Assembly: GCF_003850045.1 (NCBI RefSeq)
Contig: NZ_RQJX01000012.1
Location: forward strand, 1 to 64,000
Origin: Aeromicrobium camelliae
GTDB taxonomy: Bacteria > Actinomycetota > Actinomycetes > Propionibacteriales > Nocardioidaceae
Length of the DNA: 64,000 nucleotides
Reading direction: 5' to 3'
Positions 17,355 to 24,266 of the stretch are shown piece after piece. The notes beneath the pieces were generated by a model. The model searched no databases and was not told the DNA's origin. It saw nothing but the letters and a program-made list of their open reading frames with translations. Every line of letters begins with the position of its first letter. Position 1 is the first letter of the stretch. The translations under genes were made by a program, and so were the position numbers.

Positions 17355-19036
17355 CGCAGCAGCTCCTCGTCGGCGCGGGCGACCCATCGGGCGAAGGACT
17401 CGCCGTCCTCGCGCTGTGCGAGGTAGGTGCGCGACAGCTTCTCCACGTAGTCCGGCAGCTGTTCGGCGCTGACCTTGTGGGCGCGCAGCTTGCGGCCGAA
17501 GCCCGCGTCCAGGCCGAGCGCGCCGCCGAGATGGACCTGGAAGCCCTCGACCTGCCGGCCGTCCTCGTCCACCACGAGCTGGCCCTTGAGCCCGATGTCG
17601 GCGGTCTGGATGCGGGCGCACGAGTTCGGGCAGCCGTTGACGTTGACGGTGATGGGGGAGTCGAGCTCGGGAACCCGGCTCTCGAGTTCACTGACGAGAT
17701 CAGCGGCGCGCTGCTTGGTCTCGACGATCGCGAGCTTGCAGTACTCGATGCCGGTGCACGCCATCGTGTTGCGTCGCCACTGCGACGGCCGCGCGTGCAG
17801 ACCGAGCTCGTCCAGCGCGTCGACGAGCGACTCGACGCGATCCTCCTCGACGTCGAGCACGAGCAGCTTCTGCATCGGGGTGGTGGCCAGACGGTTCGAG
17901 CCGTGCGCCTCGGCGATGTCGGCGACCTGACGGAGCAGGGTGCCGGAGACGCGCCCGACGCTCGGGGCGGCGCCGACGAAGAAGCGGCCGTCGACCTGGC
18001 GGTGCACGCCCACATGGTCGACGGGGGTGACCGGCGCCTCCGGGGCCTCGAGGTCGACCAGCGCGCGGCCGAGGTACTCGGTCTCGAGAACCTCGCGGAA
18101 CTTCTCGATACCCCAGTCGGCGACGAGGAACTTCAGTCGGGCGCGCGACCGCAGGCGGCGGTAGCCGTAGTCGCGGAAGATGCTCGTCACGCCCTCCCAG
18201 ACCTCGGGAACCTCGGCGAGCGGCACCCAGACGCCGAGGCGTTGGGCCAGCATCGGATTGGTCGAGAGCCCACCGCCGACCCAGACGTCGAAGCCGGGAC
18301 CGTGCTCGGGGTGGACGGCGCCGATGAACGCGACGTCATTGATCTGCGGGACGACGTCGTGGCCGGGGTGGCCGCTGATCGCGGACTTGAACTTGCGCGG
18401 CAGGTTCGAGAACGCCTTGTCGCCGATGTAACGGCTCTCGATGGCCTCGATCGCGGGGGTGGCGTCGATGATCTCGTCGGCCGACACGCCGGCGACCGGG
18501 CTCCCGAGGATGACGCGCGGGCAGTCGCCGCACGCCTCCTGCGTGGACAGCCCGACCGCTTCGAGCTGTTCCCAGATGGCGGGCACGTCGCGGACGTCGA
18601 TCCAGTGGAACTGGATGTTCTGGCGGTCGGTGAGATCCGCGGTGTCGCGGGCGTATCGCGTCGAGAGATCTGCGATCGTGCGCAGCTGCTGGACGGTCAG
18701 CTGGCCGCCGTCGATGCGCACGCGCAGCATGAAGTAGCGGTCGTCGAGCTCCTCGGGCTCGAGCGTGGCGGTCTTTCCGCCGTCGATCCCGGGCTTGCGC
18801 TGGGTGTAGAGGCCCCACCAGCGGAAGCGGCCGCGAAGGTCACCTGGATCGATGGAGTCGAAGCCGCGGTGCGCGTAGATGTTCTCGATGCGTGCCCGCA
18901 CGTTGAGCGGGTTGTCGTCCTTCTTGGACTGCTCGTTGGCGTTGAGCGGCTCGCGGTAGCCGAGGGCCCACTGCCCCTCACCGCGGGTGCGGCGGGGACG
19001 GCGGGTGGGGGTGTCGGTGCCGGGTGCAGGTGCCAT
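17351..19036 (-). CDS. sirA: assimilatory sulfite reductase (ferredoxin)
   Basis: Sirohaem and 4Fe-4S enzyme that reduces sulfite to sulfide with six ferredoxin electrons, 561 aa. Two ferrodoxin-like/sirohaem repeats are visible, beginning at LRGRFRWWGLYTQRKPG and at VGVHRQVDGRFFVG. The cluster ligands are CTGIEYC (C-x5-C) near residue 425 and CPNSC (C-x3-C) near 468. The Tyr in WWGLYTQ and the Cys in EACGDCPRV match positions that form a covalent Tyr-Cys link in the mycobacterial enzyme. Length and motifs favour sulfite over nitrite as substrate, and no nitrate genes are close. A leader peptide ORF and two hairpins precede it, so attenuation by cysteine supply is likely. Confidence 0.93.
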   Translation of the reverse strand: MAPAPGTDTPTRRPRRTRGEGQWALGYREPLNANEQSKKDDNPLNVRARIENIYAHRGFDSIDPGDLRGRFRWWGLYTQRKPGIDGGKTATLEPEELDDRYFMLRVRIDGGQLTVQQLRTIADLSTRYARDTADLTDRQNIQFHWIDVRDVPAIWEQLEAVGLSTQEACGDCPRVILGSPVAGVSADEIIDATPAIEAIESRYIGDKAFSNLPRKFKSAISGHPGHDVVPQINDVAFIGAVHPEHGPGFDVWVGGGLSTNPMLAQRLGVWVPLAEVPEVWEGVTSIFRDYGYRRLRSRARLKFLVADWGIEKFREVLETEYLGRALVDLEAPEAPVTPVDHVGVHRQVDGRFFVGAAPSVGRVSGTLLRQVADIAEAHGSNRLATTPMQKLLVLDVEEDRVESLVDALDELGLHARPSQWRRNTMACTGIEYCKLAIVETKQRAADLVSELESRVPELDSPITVNVNGCPNSCARIQTADIGLKGQLVVDEDGRQVEGFQVHLGGALGLDAGFGRKLRAHKVSAEQLPDYVEKLSRTYLAQREDGESFARWVARADEELLR

Positions 19037-19064
19037 GGGTCTCTCTCGGACAGAGGGGAGCGCA

Positions 19065-19132
19065 CGGCACGATGAACCTCGACGCGGGGGAGTGCCGCGC
19101 GACCGGTTTGCGGGAAGCAGGGAGGGGTCGCG
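19065..19132 (-). promoter_or_regulatory. tandem hairpins between the leader peptide and sirA
   Basis: Two stems lie back to back: CGCGACC/GGTCGCG (19098-19104 with 19126-19132), starting 3 nt after the leader peptide stop, and CGGCAC/GTGCCG (19065-19070 with 19092-19097), ending 28 nt before the sirA ATG. The second could hide or release the ribosome site depending on where a ribosome stalls on the leader ORF. This is inferred from the layout. Confidence 0.5.
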
Positions 19133-19135
19133 AGA

Positions 19136-19216
19136 TCAGCGACACATCATCGAACGCGCACGACCGAGGTCCACGTGGAGTCGTTCCACGAGCCAGACGG
19201 TCTGTGCGGTGAGCAT
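19136..19216 (-). CDS. putative cysteine leader peptide of the sirA operon
   Basis: 26-codon ORF upstream of sirA, ATG at 19216 and TGA at 19138-19136. The peptide contains RLHVDLGR followed by RSMMCR, with the only cysteine (C25) as the penultimate residue. Short actinobacterial leader peptides with an R-x-HVDL core and a terminal cysteine are known ahead of sulfur assimilation genes, and this one fits closely. A ribosome slowed at the Cys codon TGT when cysteine is scarce would change folding of the hairpins just downstream. Peptide identity is read from sequence; the attenuation mechanism is inference. It starts 37 nt after the -10 hexamer. Confidence 0.82.
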   Translation of the reverse strand: MLTAQTVWLVERLHVDLGRARSMMCR

Positions 19217-19252
19217 GTCCCACAGTCTGCTGAGCCAGAACGGCACGCACAA

Positions 19253-19275
19253 ACGCTAGTCTCAGCGTGTGAGAC
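19253..19275 (-). promoter_or_regulatory. sirA promoter -10 with adjacent palindrome
   Basis: TAGCGT on the minus strand (19253-19258) is directly preceded by GTCTCA-N5-TGAGAC (19259-19275), a perfect 6-bp inverted repeat occupying the spacer between -10 and -35. The position suits a repressor operator for the sulfite reductase operon. Confidence 0.5.
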
Positions 19276-19294
19276 ACCTGACCGTATGCTGAGA

Positions 19295-19954
19295 TCAGCT
19301 CTCCGGAGCCGGCGTGACCAGAGCGATCGCGTACGCGCCGGCCGCGGCGCCGACCAGGCCCAGTGCGGCACCGGCGAGCGCCGGCCCCCACGGCAGGAGG
19401 CCCGCTGCCGCCACTCCCACGCAGATCGCAGGATTCGCGGTGGCGACGAGCGCGACGGTGGGTCCTGCGCCCGCGACGACGACCGGCGCCGCGAGGAGCG
19501 CATCGGGGCCGTCGCCGTCCACGCCGAGGACGGCCCACGTGCCGACGAGCGTGGCGAGCAGAGAGACGAGGGTCACACTCGACCAGCTGGGGTCGGCGAA
19601 GAGCTGTGGCTCGCCGATCCGGTCGCCGAGGGCACGCAGAAGCGTTCCGCCGGCGAGTGCGGCGAGCAGTTGGACGACCACAAGCGGCAGCAGTTCGCCG
19701 AACCGCTGCCGTCCCACGATGGCCAGGGCAAGCGCCCAGCCGCCGTTCAGCGCGCCCAGCCCGGAAAGCGGATCGCTGCTCGAGAGGCGTGCGAACCACC
19801 CGAACGCCACCGTCACGAGCGCCAGTGCGGCGACGGTCAGGGTCGCGTTGGTGGCGTGGAGCCCGACGACGGCGACGAGGGTGAGCAGCAGTGACATCGT
19901 CCCGGCCATCACGAGTCGGCGCGCCAGCGACGGGACGTGGTACCCAGCTTCCAT
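19295..19954 (-). CDS. membrane protein resembling a degenerate aquaporin (MIP family)
   Basis: 219 aa with about six predicted helices. The second half has an intact NPA in ATANPAICVGVAAAG, at the place of the second aquaporin NPA box. The first half has LGALNGGWALAL where HLNPAVTL would be expected, followed by QLLAALAGGTLLRAL, which matches the QLLGA-type helix of aquaporins. The usual arginine after the second NPA is replaced by isoleucine. This suggests an MIP-like channel that has lost part of its selectivity filter, so the substrate and even channel activity are uncertain. ATG at 19954 has TACGGT ending 7 nt upstream. Single gene, divergent from the BrkB-like gene. Confidence 0.6.
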   Translation of the reverse strand: MEAGYHVPSLARRLVMAGTMSLLLTLVAVVGLHATNATLTVAALALVTVAFGWFARLSSSDPLSGLGALNGGWALALAIVGRQRFGELLPLVVVQLLAALAGGTLLRALGDRIGEPQLFADPSWSSVTLVSLLATLVGTWAVLGVDGDGPDALLAAPVVVAGAGPTVALVATANPAICVGVAAAGLLPWGPALAGAALGLVGAAAGAYAIALVTPAPES

Positions 19955-19961
19955 GGGGGTC

Positions 19962-19967
19962 ACCGTA
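19962..19967 (-). promoter_or_regulatory. -10 hexamer for the MIP-like gene
   Basis: TACGGT on the minus strand ends 7 nt before ATG 19954. Confidence 0.5.
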
Positions 19968-20010
19968 CGGTGCGCGCGCGTGAGGTGGAACACGCCACGC
20001 TCGGGACGGC

Positions 20011-20016
20011 TACCGT
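20011..20016 (+). promoter_or_regulatory. -10 hexamer for the YihY/BrkB gene
   Basis: TACCGT ends 7 nt before ATG 20024 and favours it over in-frame codons further upstream. Confidence 0.5.
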
Positions 20017-20023
20017 GTGCCCC

Positions 20024-20926
20024 ATGGCGACCAGCGACTCGGTCGGACACCGCAGCACGGTGGACGACCTCAAGCGGGTGGTCGCGCGTACGTTCGGGGC
20101 GTGTCTGCGCTACCGGGTGACCGGGCTGGCCGCGGAGGCGGCCTTCTTCGCGATCCTGTCGCTGCCGCCGCTGATCTTCGGCCTCGCCGGCTCGATCGGG
20201 TACATCGCGAGCCACTACGACGTGGCCCAGCTCGACCTGTTCCGCCAGCGGATCATCGACTTCAGCTCCCAGGCGCTCAACGATGCGACGGTCGACGCGA
20301 TCATCGTCCCGACCGTCGACGAGGTCTTGCGCGGAGGCCGGATCGACGTGATCTCGATCGGTTTCGTCCTCGCGCTCTGGTCCGGATCGCGGGCGCTCAA
20401 CGTCTTCATCGACACGATCTCGATCATGTACGGACTCGGCGGCGAGCGCGGCATCATCCGCACGCGGGTGCTGTCGTTCAGCCTCTACGTCGTCGCGTTG
20501 CTCGTCGGCATCGTGCTGGTGCCGCTGGTGCTGATCGGTCCCGTCGTCATCGCGCAGTGGATCCCTGACGACCTGAACTGGCTCAGCGCCTTCTACTGGC
20601 CGGGGGTCCTCGTGGTCTCCACGGGTTTCCTCGCCACGCTCTACCACCTCTCGGTCCCGGCACGGAAGCCGTGGCGTGTGGCGCTTCCCGGCGCCGCGTT
20701 CACCGTGGTGCTGTGGATCGTGGGCAGTTGGATCGTGCGGTGGGCGCTCGACTTCTCCTCCGGCGGCATGTCGATCTTCGGTCCGCTCGCCGCGCCGATC
20801 GCGCTGCTGCTGTGGCTGTACATGCTGTCGATCTCGGTGCTGATCGGCGCCGCCCTGAACGCCTCCGCGGACGGCATCCTGCTGGCCCGCGACCTCGACG
20901 AGCCGGTCGACCCCTCGACGGTCTGA
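20024..20926 (+). CDS. YihY/virulence factor BrkB family membrane protein
   Basis: Inner-membrane protein of the YihY/BrkB family, 300 aa with six predicted helices. The family opening is clear: a cytosolic helix, then LAAEAAFFAILSLPPLIFGL at about residues 36-55. The late conserved block GGMSIFGPLAAPIALLLWLY lies at about 247-266. The middle carries SRALNVFIDTISIMYGL. BrkB was once called a ribonuclease (RNase BN) in error; its true role is unknown, and transport or envelope functions are proposed. Single gene; its stop sits in a small hairpin shared with the stop of the facing SDR gene. Confidence 0.88.
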   Translation: MATSDSVGHRSTVDDLKRVVARTFGACLRYRVTGLAAEAAFFAILSLPPLIFGLAGSIGYIASHYDVAQLDLFRQRIIDFSSQALNDATVDAIIVPTVDEVLRGGRIDVISIGFVLALWSGSRALNVFIDTISIMYGLGGERGIIRTRVLSFSLYVVALLVGIVLVPLVLIGPVVIAQWIPDDLNWLSAFYWPGVLVVSTGFLATLYHLSVPARKPWRVALPGAAFTVVLWIVGSWIVRWALDFSSGGMSIFGPLAAPIALLLWLYMLSISVLIGAALNASADGILLARDLDEPVDPSTV

Positions 20927-20937
20927 CCGGCGGTCAG
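20923..20937. terminator. small hairpin holding two convergent stop codons
   Basis: CTGACC-GGC-GGTCAG is a perfect 6-bp hairpin. It contains the TGA of the plus-strand gene (20924-20926) and the TGA of the minus-strand SDR (20934-20936). The stem is short for an efficient terminator. Confidence 0.35.
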
Positions 20938-21598
20938 AAGCGCGCCGAGAAGCCGCCGTCGGCGTGCAGCAGCTGGCCGGACACCCAGCGGCCTTCCGAC
21001 GACAGCAGAAAAGCCACCACGCCGGCGATGTCCGAGGGCGTGCCCAGGCGTCCGAGCGGATGGTGGGGGACGAGGGCGCCGCGCAACTCGTCGTCCATCC
21101 ACCCGGTGTCGACCGGTCCGGGGTTCAGCGCGTTCGCCGAGATGCCCCGTGGCCCCAGCTCGCGCGCCGCCGAGATGACGATGCGGTCGAGGGCGCCCTT
21201 GGAAGCGCCGTAGGCGAGGTTCCCGGTCGTGTGATCGCTCGTCAACGCGACGATCGACCCACCGTCGTCGGGGATCTGGCGGGCGAACGCAGCGATCAGC
21301 AACAGGCTCGCGCGCGCATTCACCGCGACGTGCCGGTCGAAGCTCTCGGCGGTCGTGTCGAGGACCCCGCCTCGACGTCATGAGCGTGGCTGAGGACCAG
21401 GGCGGAGATCCGGCCGCGGTCGCGCTGCACCGCCTCGATCAGGCGCCCGGGAGCATCCGCCCGCGAGAGGTCGAACGGGTAATCGCCGCCCTCGAGGTCG
21501 CTCGTCGCCACGTCCCAGCCGTCGGCGTGCAGCCGGGGAACGATGCCGGCGGCGATGCTGTCGGCGCGGGCTGCGCCAGTGATCAAGGCGACGGGCAT
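20934..21598 (-). pseudogene. short-chain dehydrogenase/reductase broken by a one-base deletion
   Basis: Two overlapping frames together give one SDR of about 221 aa. The N-terminal frame (ATG at 21598) starts MPVALITGAARADSIAAGI, with an atypical NAD-binding loop, and runs to SHAHDVEAG. The C-terminal frame continues VLDTTAESFDRHVAVNARAS, then YGASK (the YxxxK catalytic pair) and PGPVDTGWMDDEL. The join falls in a run of four G on the coding strand (plus-strand C at 21365-21368); a fifth G would restore one frame. As sequenced the gene is broken and the second half lacks a good start. A sequencing error in the homopolymer is a real alternative. Substrate unknown. Confidence 0.8.
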
Positions 21599-21614
21599 GC
21601 CCCGATCATAGGGA

Positions 21615-22091
21615 TCATTCCGGCAGCTTCGAGACGGTCACCCAGTCCGACGTGCCGGCGAGTTTCTCGAGCTCGTCGCACGTCACCTCGATCGCGGAGT
21701 TGGCGCTCCCGCACGCCGGGAACACGCTCGAGAAGCGCTGCAGCGATGTGTCGAGATAGACCGCGGCGGCCGGCGGGTTGGCGAACGGGCACACTCCGCC
21801 GGGGGCGTGCCCGGTGAGCCGCTCGACGTCGTCGCCCTTCAGCATCGAGGCCTTGACGCCGAAGGTGCGCTTGAAGGCGGCGTTGTCGAGCCGTGCGTCA
21901 CCGGCGAGGACGACGAGGATGGCGGCGTCGGGTTCAGCGGCGCGGAAGCTCAGCGTCTTGGCGATGCGTTCAGGCTCCACGCCGAGAGCGGCGGCCGCCA
22001 GCTCCACGGTTGCGCTCGACTGCGCCGTCACCACGATGTCGTCGCCGCGGCCGAAGGCCTGCAGGTGGGCGCGTGCGGTCTCCAGAGACAT
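21615..22091 (-). CDS. YbaK/EbsC-type aminoacyl-tRNA deacylase
   Basis: Protein of the YbaK/ProX editing superfamily, 158 aa, cytosolic. Members hydrolyse wrongly charged tRNAs, for example Cys- or Ala-tRNAPro. The family pattern is visible: AAALGVEPERIAKTLSF with the conserved lysine near residue 45, LVVLAGDARLDNAAFK, and the glycine loop TGHAPGGVCPFA around residue 95, followed by VYLDTSLQRF. The particular tRNA substrate cannot be told. Start at ATG 22091 with TACGAT ending 6 nt upstream. It is 16 nt from the broken SDR gene on the same strand and may read into it. Confidence 0.88.
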   Translation of the reverse strand: MSLETARAHLQAFGRGDDIVVTAQSSATVELAAAALGVEPERIAKTLSFRAAEPDAAILVVLAGDARLDNAAFKRTFGVKASMLKGDDVERLTGHAPGGVCPFANPPAAAVYLDTSLQRFSSVFPACGSANSAIEVTCDELEKLAGTSDWVTVSKLPE

Positions 22092-22097
22092 GGCTCG

Positions 22098-22103
22098 ATC
22101 GTA
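22098..22103 (-). promoter_or_regulatory. -10 hexamer, leaderless, for the YbaK gene
   Basis: TACGAT on the minus strand ends 6 nt before ATG 22091. Confidence 0.55.
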
Positions 22104-22127
22104 GGGGAGCCGCGGCGCCCGGAGCGC

Positions 22128-22268
22128 TCAGTCGGCCGTGTTCGTGCGGCTGGGCTCCACGGGAACCTCCGGTGGTTCGTCGGGATCCATGTCGGGTTCG
22201 GGATCGGGGTCGACCGGGGCGGTCGGATCGATCGGATCGGTATCGGGACCGAGGGGTGTCGTCGTCAT
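22128..22268 (-). CDS. 46-aa acidic proline-rich protein
   Basis: Very small acidic protein made mostly of D-P, E-P and P-x-D steps (for example DPDPEPDMDPDEPPEV), with no hydrophobic segment or cysteine. It must be disordered. The ATG at 22268 has an AGGAGGA ribosome site 4 nt upstream, better than most genes here, which is the main argument that it is real. The reading frame has no homology I recognise. It lies between the YbaK gene and a divergent oxidoreductase, sharing a 97-nt upstream region with the latter. Function unknown. Confidence 0.55.
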   Translation of the reverse strand: MTTTPLGPDTDPIDPTAPVDPDPEPDMDPDEPPEVPVEPSRTNTAD

Positions 22269-22329
22269 GGTTCCTCCTCTTCGACAAGGGCGTTCCCGCC
22301 TCCCGCCCCGCTCAAACACGACCGAGAGG

Positions 22330-22345
22330 CTAAGCAAGCGCTTAG
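22330..22345. promoter_or_regulatory. palindromic operator candidate upstream of the quinone oxidoreductase-like gene
   Basis: CTAAGC-AAGC-GCTTAG is a perfect 6-bp inverted repeat with a 4-nt centre, 8 nt upstream of the TACGCT hexamer. The AT-rich arms stand out from the surrounding GC-rich sequence. Its size and place suit a TetR-type regulator, which is not encoded next to it. Confidence 0.5.
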
Positions 22346-22353
22346 ACATCGGC

Positions 22354-22359
22354 TACGCT
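22354..22359 (+). promoter_or_regulatory. -10 hexamer, leaderless, for the 22366-23337 gene
   Basis: TACGCT ends 6 nt before ATG 22366 and decides that start over upstream in-frame codons. Confidence 0.6.
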
Positions 22360-22365
22360 GCGGGC

Positions 22366-23337
22366 ATGCGAGCGATCCAGATCACATCCACGGACGGTCC
22401 CGAAGCCGTCGAACTCGTCGACGTTCCCGCCCCGAGCCGCGGCGACGACCAGGTCCTCATCGAGGTCAAGGCCGCCGGCGTCGCGTTCCCCGAACTGCTG
22501 CAGAGCCGCGGCAAGTACCAGATCCAGCCGCCGCTGCCCTTCGTGCCCGGCGCAGAGGTCGCCGGCGTCGTGGTCGAGGCTCCTGCCGACTCCGGCTTCG
22601 CCGCGGGCGACCGCGTCGCCGCGCTCCCGATGTTGGGCGGTTTCGCGGAGTACGTGGTCGCCGACACGCTCCTGACCTTCCCGCTCCCCGACTCGGTCTC
22701 GTTCGCCGAGGGCGCGTCCTTCATGTTCAACTACGGCACCGCGTACTTCGGGCTCGTCCAGCGCGGCGCGATGCAGCCGGGTGAGCGCGTGCTGGTGCAC
22801 GGCGCCTCCGGTGGTGTGGGGACGGCCTCGATCCAGGTCGCCAAGGCCTTCGGCGCCGGCCGGGTCATCGCCGTGACCTCCACGAAGGAGAAGGGCGAGA
22901 TCGCGGTGGCGGCCGGGGCCGACGAGTACGTGCTGTCGGAGGGATTCAAGGACGAGGTCAAGGCCGCGGGAGGTGTCGACATCGTGGTCGACCCCGTCGG
23001 CAACCCGCCCGGCGGTGACCGGTTCACCGACTCGCTGCGCTGCCTCGTCGACGACGGGCGCATCCTCGTCATCGGCTTCACCGCGGGCGAGATCCCCAAG
23101 ATCGCGGCCAACCGGCTTCTGCTGAACAACGTCTCGGCCGTGGGCGTCGGGTGGGGCGCCTACGCGATGAAGCGTCCCGGTCTCATCAAGCGCCAGTGGG
23201 AGGCGATGGAGGAGCACCTCGCCTCCGGTGCGCTCAAGCCGGTCCTCGGCGAGAGCTTCGGGCTGGAGCGCGCGTCCGACGCACTCCTGACGCTCGACCG
23301 GGCGCAAGCCACCGGCAAGCTCGTCCTCGAACTCTGA
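22366..23337 (+). CDS. zinc-less medium-chain dehydrogenase, NADPH:quinone oxidoreductase type
   Basis: Cytosolic MDR-superfamily reductase, 323 aa. The catalytic domain lacks the cysteine and histidine ligands of zinc alcohol dehydrogenases. The Rossmann fold is marked by VLVHGASGGVGTASIQVAKA at about residues 143-162, and AVTSTKEKGE follows where NADPH-binding members carry a lysine or arginine. The C-terminal GVGWGAYAMKRPG is typical of the mammalian-like NADPH:quinone reductase and enoyl reductase subgroup often linked to fatty acid or polyketide metabolism. The substrate is not evident. A palindrome just upstream suggests dedicated regulation. Confidence 0.88.
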   Translation: MRAIQITSTDGPEAVELVDVPAPSRGDDQVLIEVKAAGVAFPELLQSRGKYQIQPPLPFVPGAEVAGVVVEAPADSGFAAGDRVAALPMLGGFAEYVVADTLLTFPLPDSVSFAEGASFMFNYGTAYFGLVQRGAMQPGERVLVHGASGGVGTASIQVAKAFGAGRVIAVTSTKEKGEIAVAAGADEYVLSEGFKDEVKAAGGVDIVVDPVGNPPGGDRFTDSLRCLVDDGRILVIGFTAGEIPKIAANRLLLNNVSAVGVGWGAYAMKRPGLIKRQWEAMEEHLASGALKPVLGESFGLERASDALLTLDRAQATGKLVLEL

Positions 23338-23632
23338 GGGTCTAGCGCGCCCTGTGCGGCGTTCCCGCGCGGGCGGCGGCGCGAAGGCGGCTTATTGAAC
23401 TTGAGCGCTTCCTCATGCGGTGCCTGCCACGAGGAAGCCGCCTGCACGGCCACATGTCGCCGCTGACGTCTCAGCCCAGGGGACGGCATCCTCGCTCACT
23501 GCATCGCGCTGGCCGTTGTCGCTCCGACGTGAACCGTGAGGTGATCGCCCGTTCCTGATCGAGCTCCGCCTTCACGTTGTGCGTCCCTGGCGTGGATCAA
23601 CCTTGTGGACTCGGCCCGGTTACGGTGATGAC
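23338..23632. other. 295-nt spacer without a convincing gene
   Basis: I see no supported ORF here. It holds a short palindrome CCCGCGCGGG (23364-23373) and an 8-bp inverted repeat GCTTCCTC/GAGGAAGC, either of which could help end transcription of the upstream oxidoreductase. It ends at the promoter of the next small gene. Confidence 0.4.
23621..23626 (+). promoter_or_regulatory. -10 hexamer, leaderless, for the 23633-23860 gene
   Basis: TACGGT ends 6 nt before GTG 23633 and favours this codon over the ATG 30 nt further on. Confidence 0.55.
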
Positions 23633-23860
23633 GTGAGTGGACAAGGTCCGAGCTTCGGCGGAATGACGGTCAACGAGCGGCTTTCTGCGGCGGGCTTGCT
23701 CGACCAGTTCGATTCCGCGATCAACGAGGGCGTCAGGGAACGCGCGATCGAACTTCTGCAGCAGGTCGCGATGAACGAGGTTGCCGCAGCAACGACCGTG
23801 GACACCATCCTGGGCAACCCGACGAGGTACGGATACGCCGACCCCGATGAGGACGCGTAG
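23633..23860 (+). CDS. small conserved protein of unknown function
   Basis: 75 aa from GTG 23633, or 65 aa if the ATG at 23663 is used; the promoter spacing favours the GTG. It is soluble and mainly helical. The N-terminus NERLSAAGLLDQFDSAI is followed by a helix with REREAIELL-like character (RERAIELLQQVAMNEVAAA), and it ends with the distinctive TVDTILGNPTRYGY before an acidic tail. Short proteins with a similar terminal motif occur widely in bacteria without a known function. No operon partner: the next genes are minus-strand tRNAs. Confidence 0.65.
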   Translation: MSGQGPSFGGMTVNERLSAAGLLDQFDSAINEGVRERAIELLQQVAMNEVAAATTVDTILGNPTRYGYADPDEDA

Positions 23861-23965
23861 AAGAGGTGCGCTCGAGGTAGCCACGTAGTTACCTGCGGCG
23901 ACCTGCCGAGGGGGCGACGAGCCAGCGCGTCGGCGGCGAGGGACTCCGGAGGCACGGCGGCGCGA

Positions 23966-23991
23966 TCGCTCGAGTTCATCTGGTCGAGCGA
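23966..23991. terminator. hairpin downstream of the small gene
   Basis: TCGCTCGA and TCGAGCGA form a perfect 8-bp inverted repeat around a 10-nt loop, about 105 nt after the stop at 23860. No U tract. Weak candidate terminator. Confidence 0.35.
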
Positions 23992-24040
23992 CGACGCAGT
24001 CGGCAGGTGGGCCGACATCGGGGGAGAGGAGAGGAAAAGC

Positions 24041-24069
24041 GAGAACCCCTGGCAGAGCCAGGGGTTCTC
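24041..24069 (-). terminator. intrinsic terminator of the tRNA cluster
   Basis: GAGAACCCCTGGC and GCCAGGGGTTCTC pair perfectly over 13 bp with an AGA/TCT loop. On the minus strand it lies 5 nt after tRNA-Val and is followed by GCTTTTCC, a genuine U tract. It is the clearest Rho-independent terminator in the window. Confidence 0.93.
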
Positions 24070-24074
24070 TTGGG

Positions 24075-24146
24075 TGGGCGATACTGGGTTTGAACCAGTG
24101 ACCTCTTCCGTGTCAGGGAAGCGCGCTACCGCTGCGCCAATCGCCC
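24075..24146 (-). tRNA. tRNA-Val (GAC)
   Basis: 72-nt cloverleaf with acceptor GGGCGAT/ATCGCCC, anticodon stem CTTCC/GGAAG and anticodon GAC in the loop CTGACAC, T-loop GGTTCAAAC. CCA is not encoded. It reads GTC codons. Last of three minus-strand tRNAs transcribed together. Confidence 0.97.
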
Positions 24147-24166
24147 GTGGTGTTGAGTTGTGTTCG

Positions 24167-24237
24167 AGGTGGGTACGGGATTTGAACCCGTGTAAACGGA
24201 TTTGCAGTCCGTTGCCTCGCCTCTCGGCCAACCCACC
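24167..24237 (-). tRNA. tRNA-Cys (GCA)
   Basis: 71-nt cloverleaf with acceptor GGTGGGT/ACCCACC and discriminator U, as expected for tRNA-Cys. The anticodon GCA lies in loop CTGCAAA between ACGGA and TCCGT. CCA is not encoded. Middle gene of the three-tRNA unit. Confidence 0.97.
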
Positions 24238-24266
24238 ACTGGATGGGTCCGGCGAGACCCGCTCCG

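Noticed and set aside
19295..20647. A 450-aa fusion of the MIP-like protein with an upstream acidic domain.
   Set aside because: The upstream 231 codons are antisense to the BrkB-like gene; TACGGT and homology place the start at 19954.
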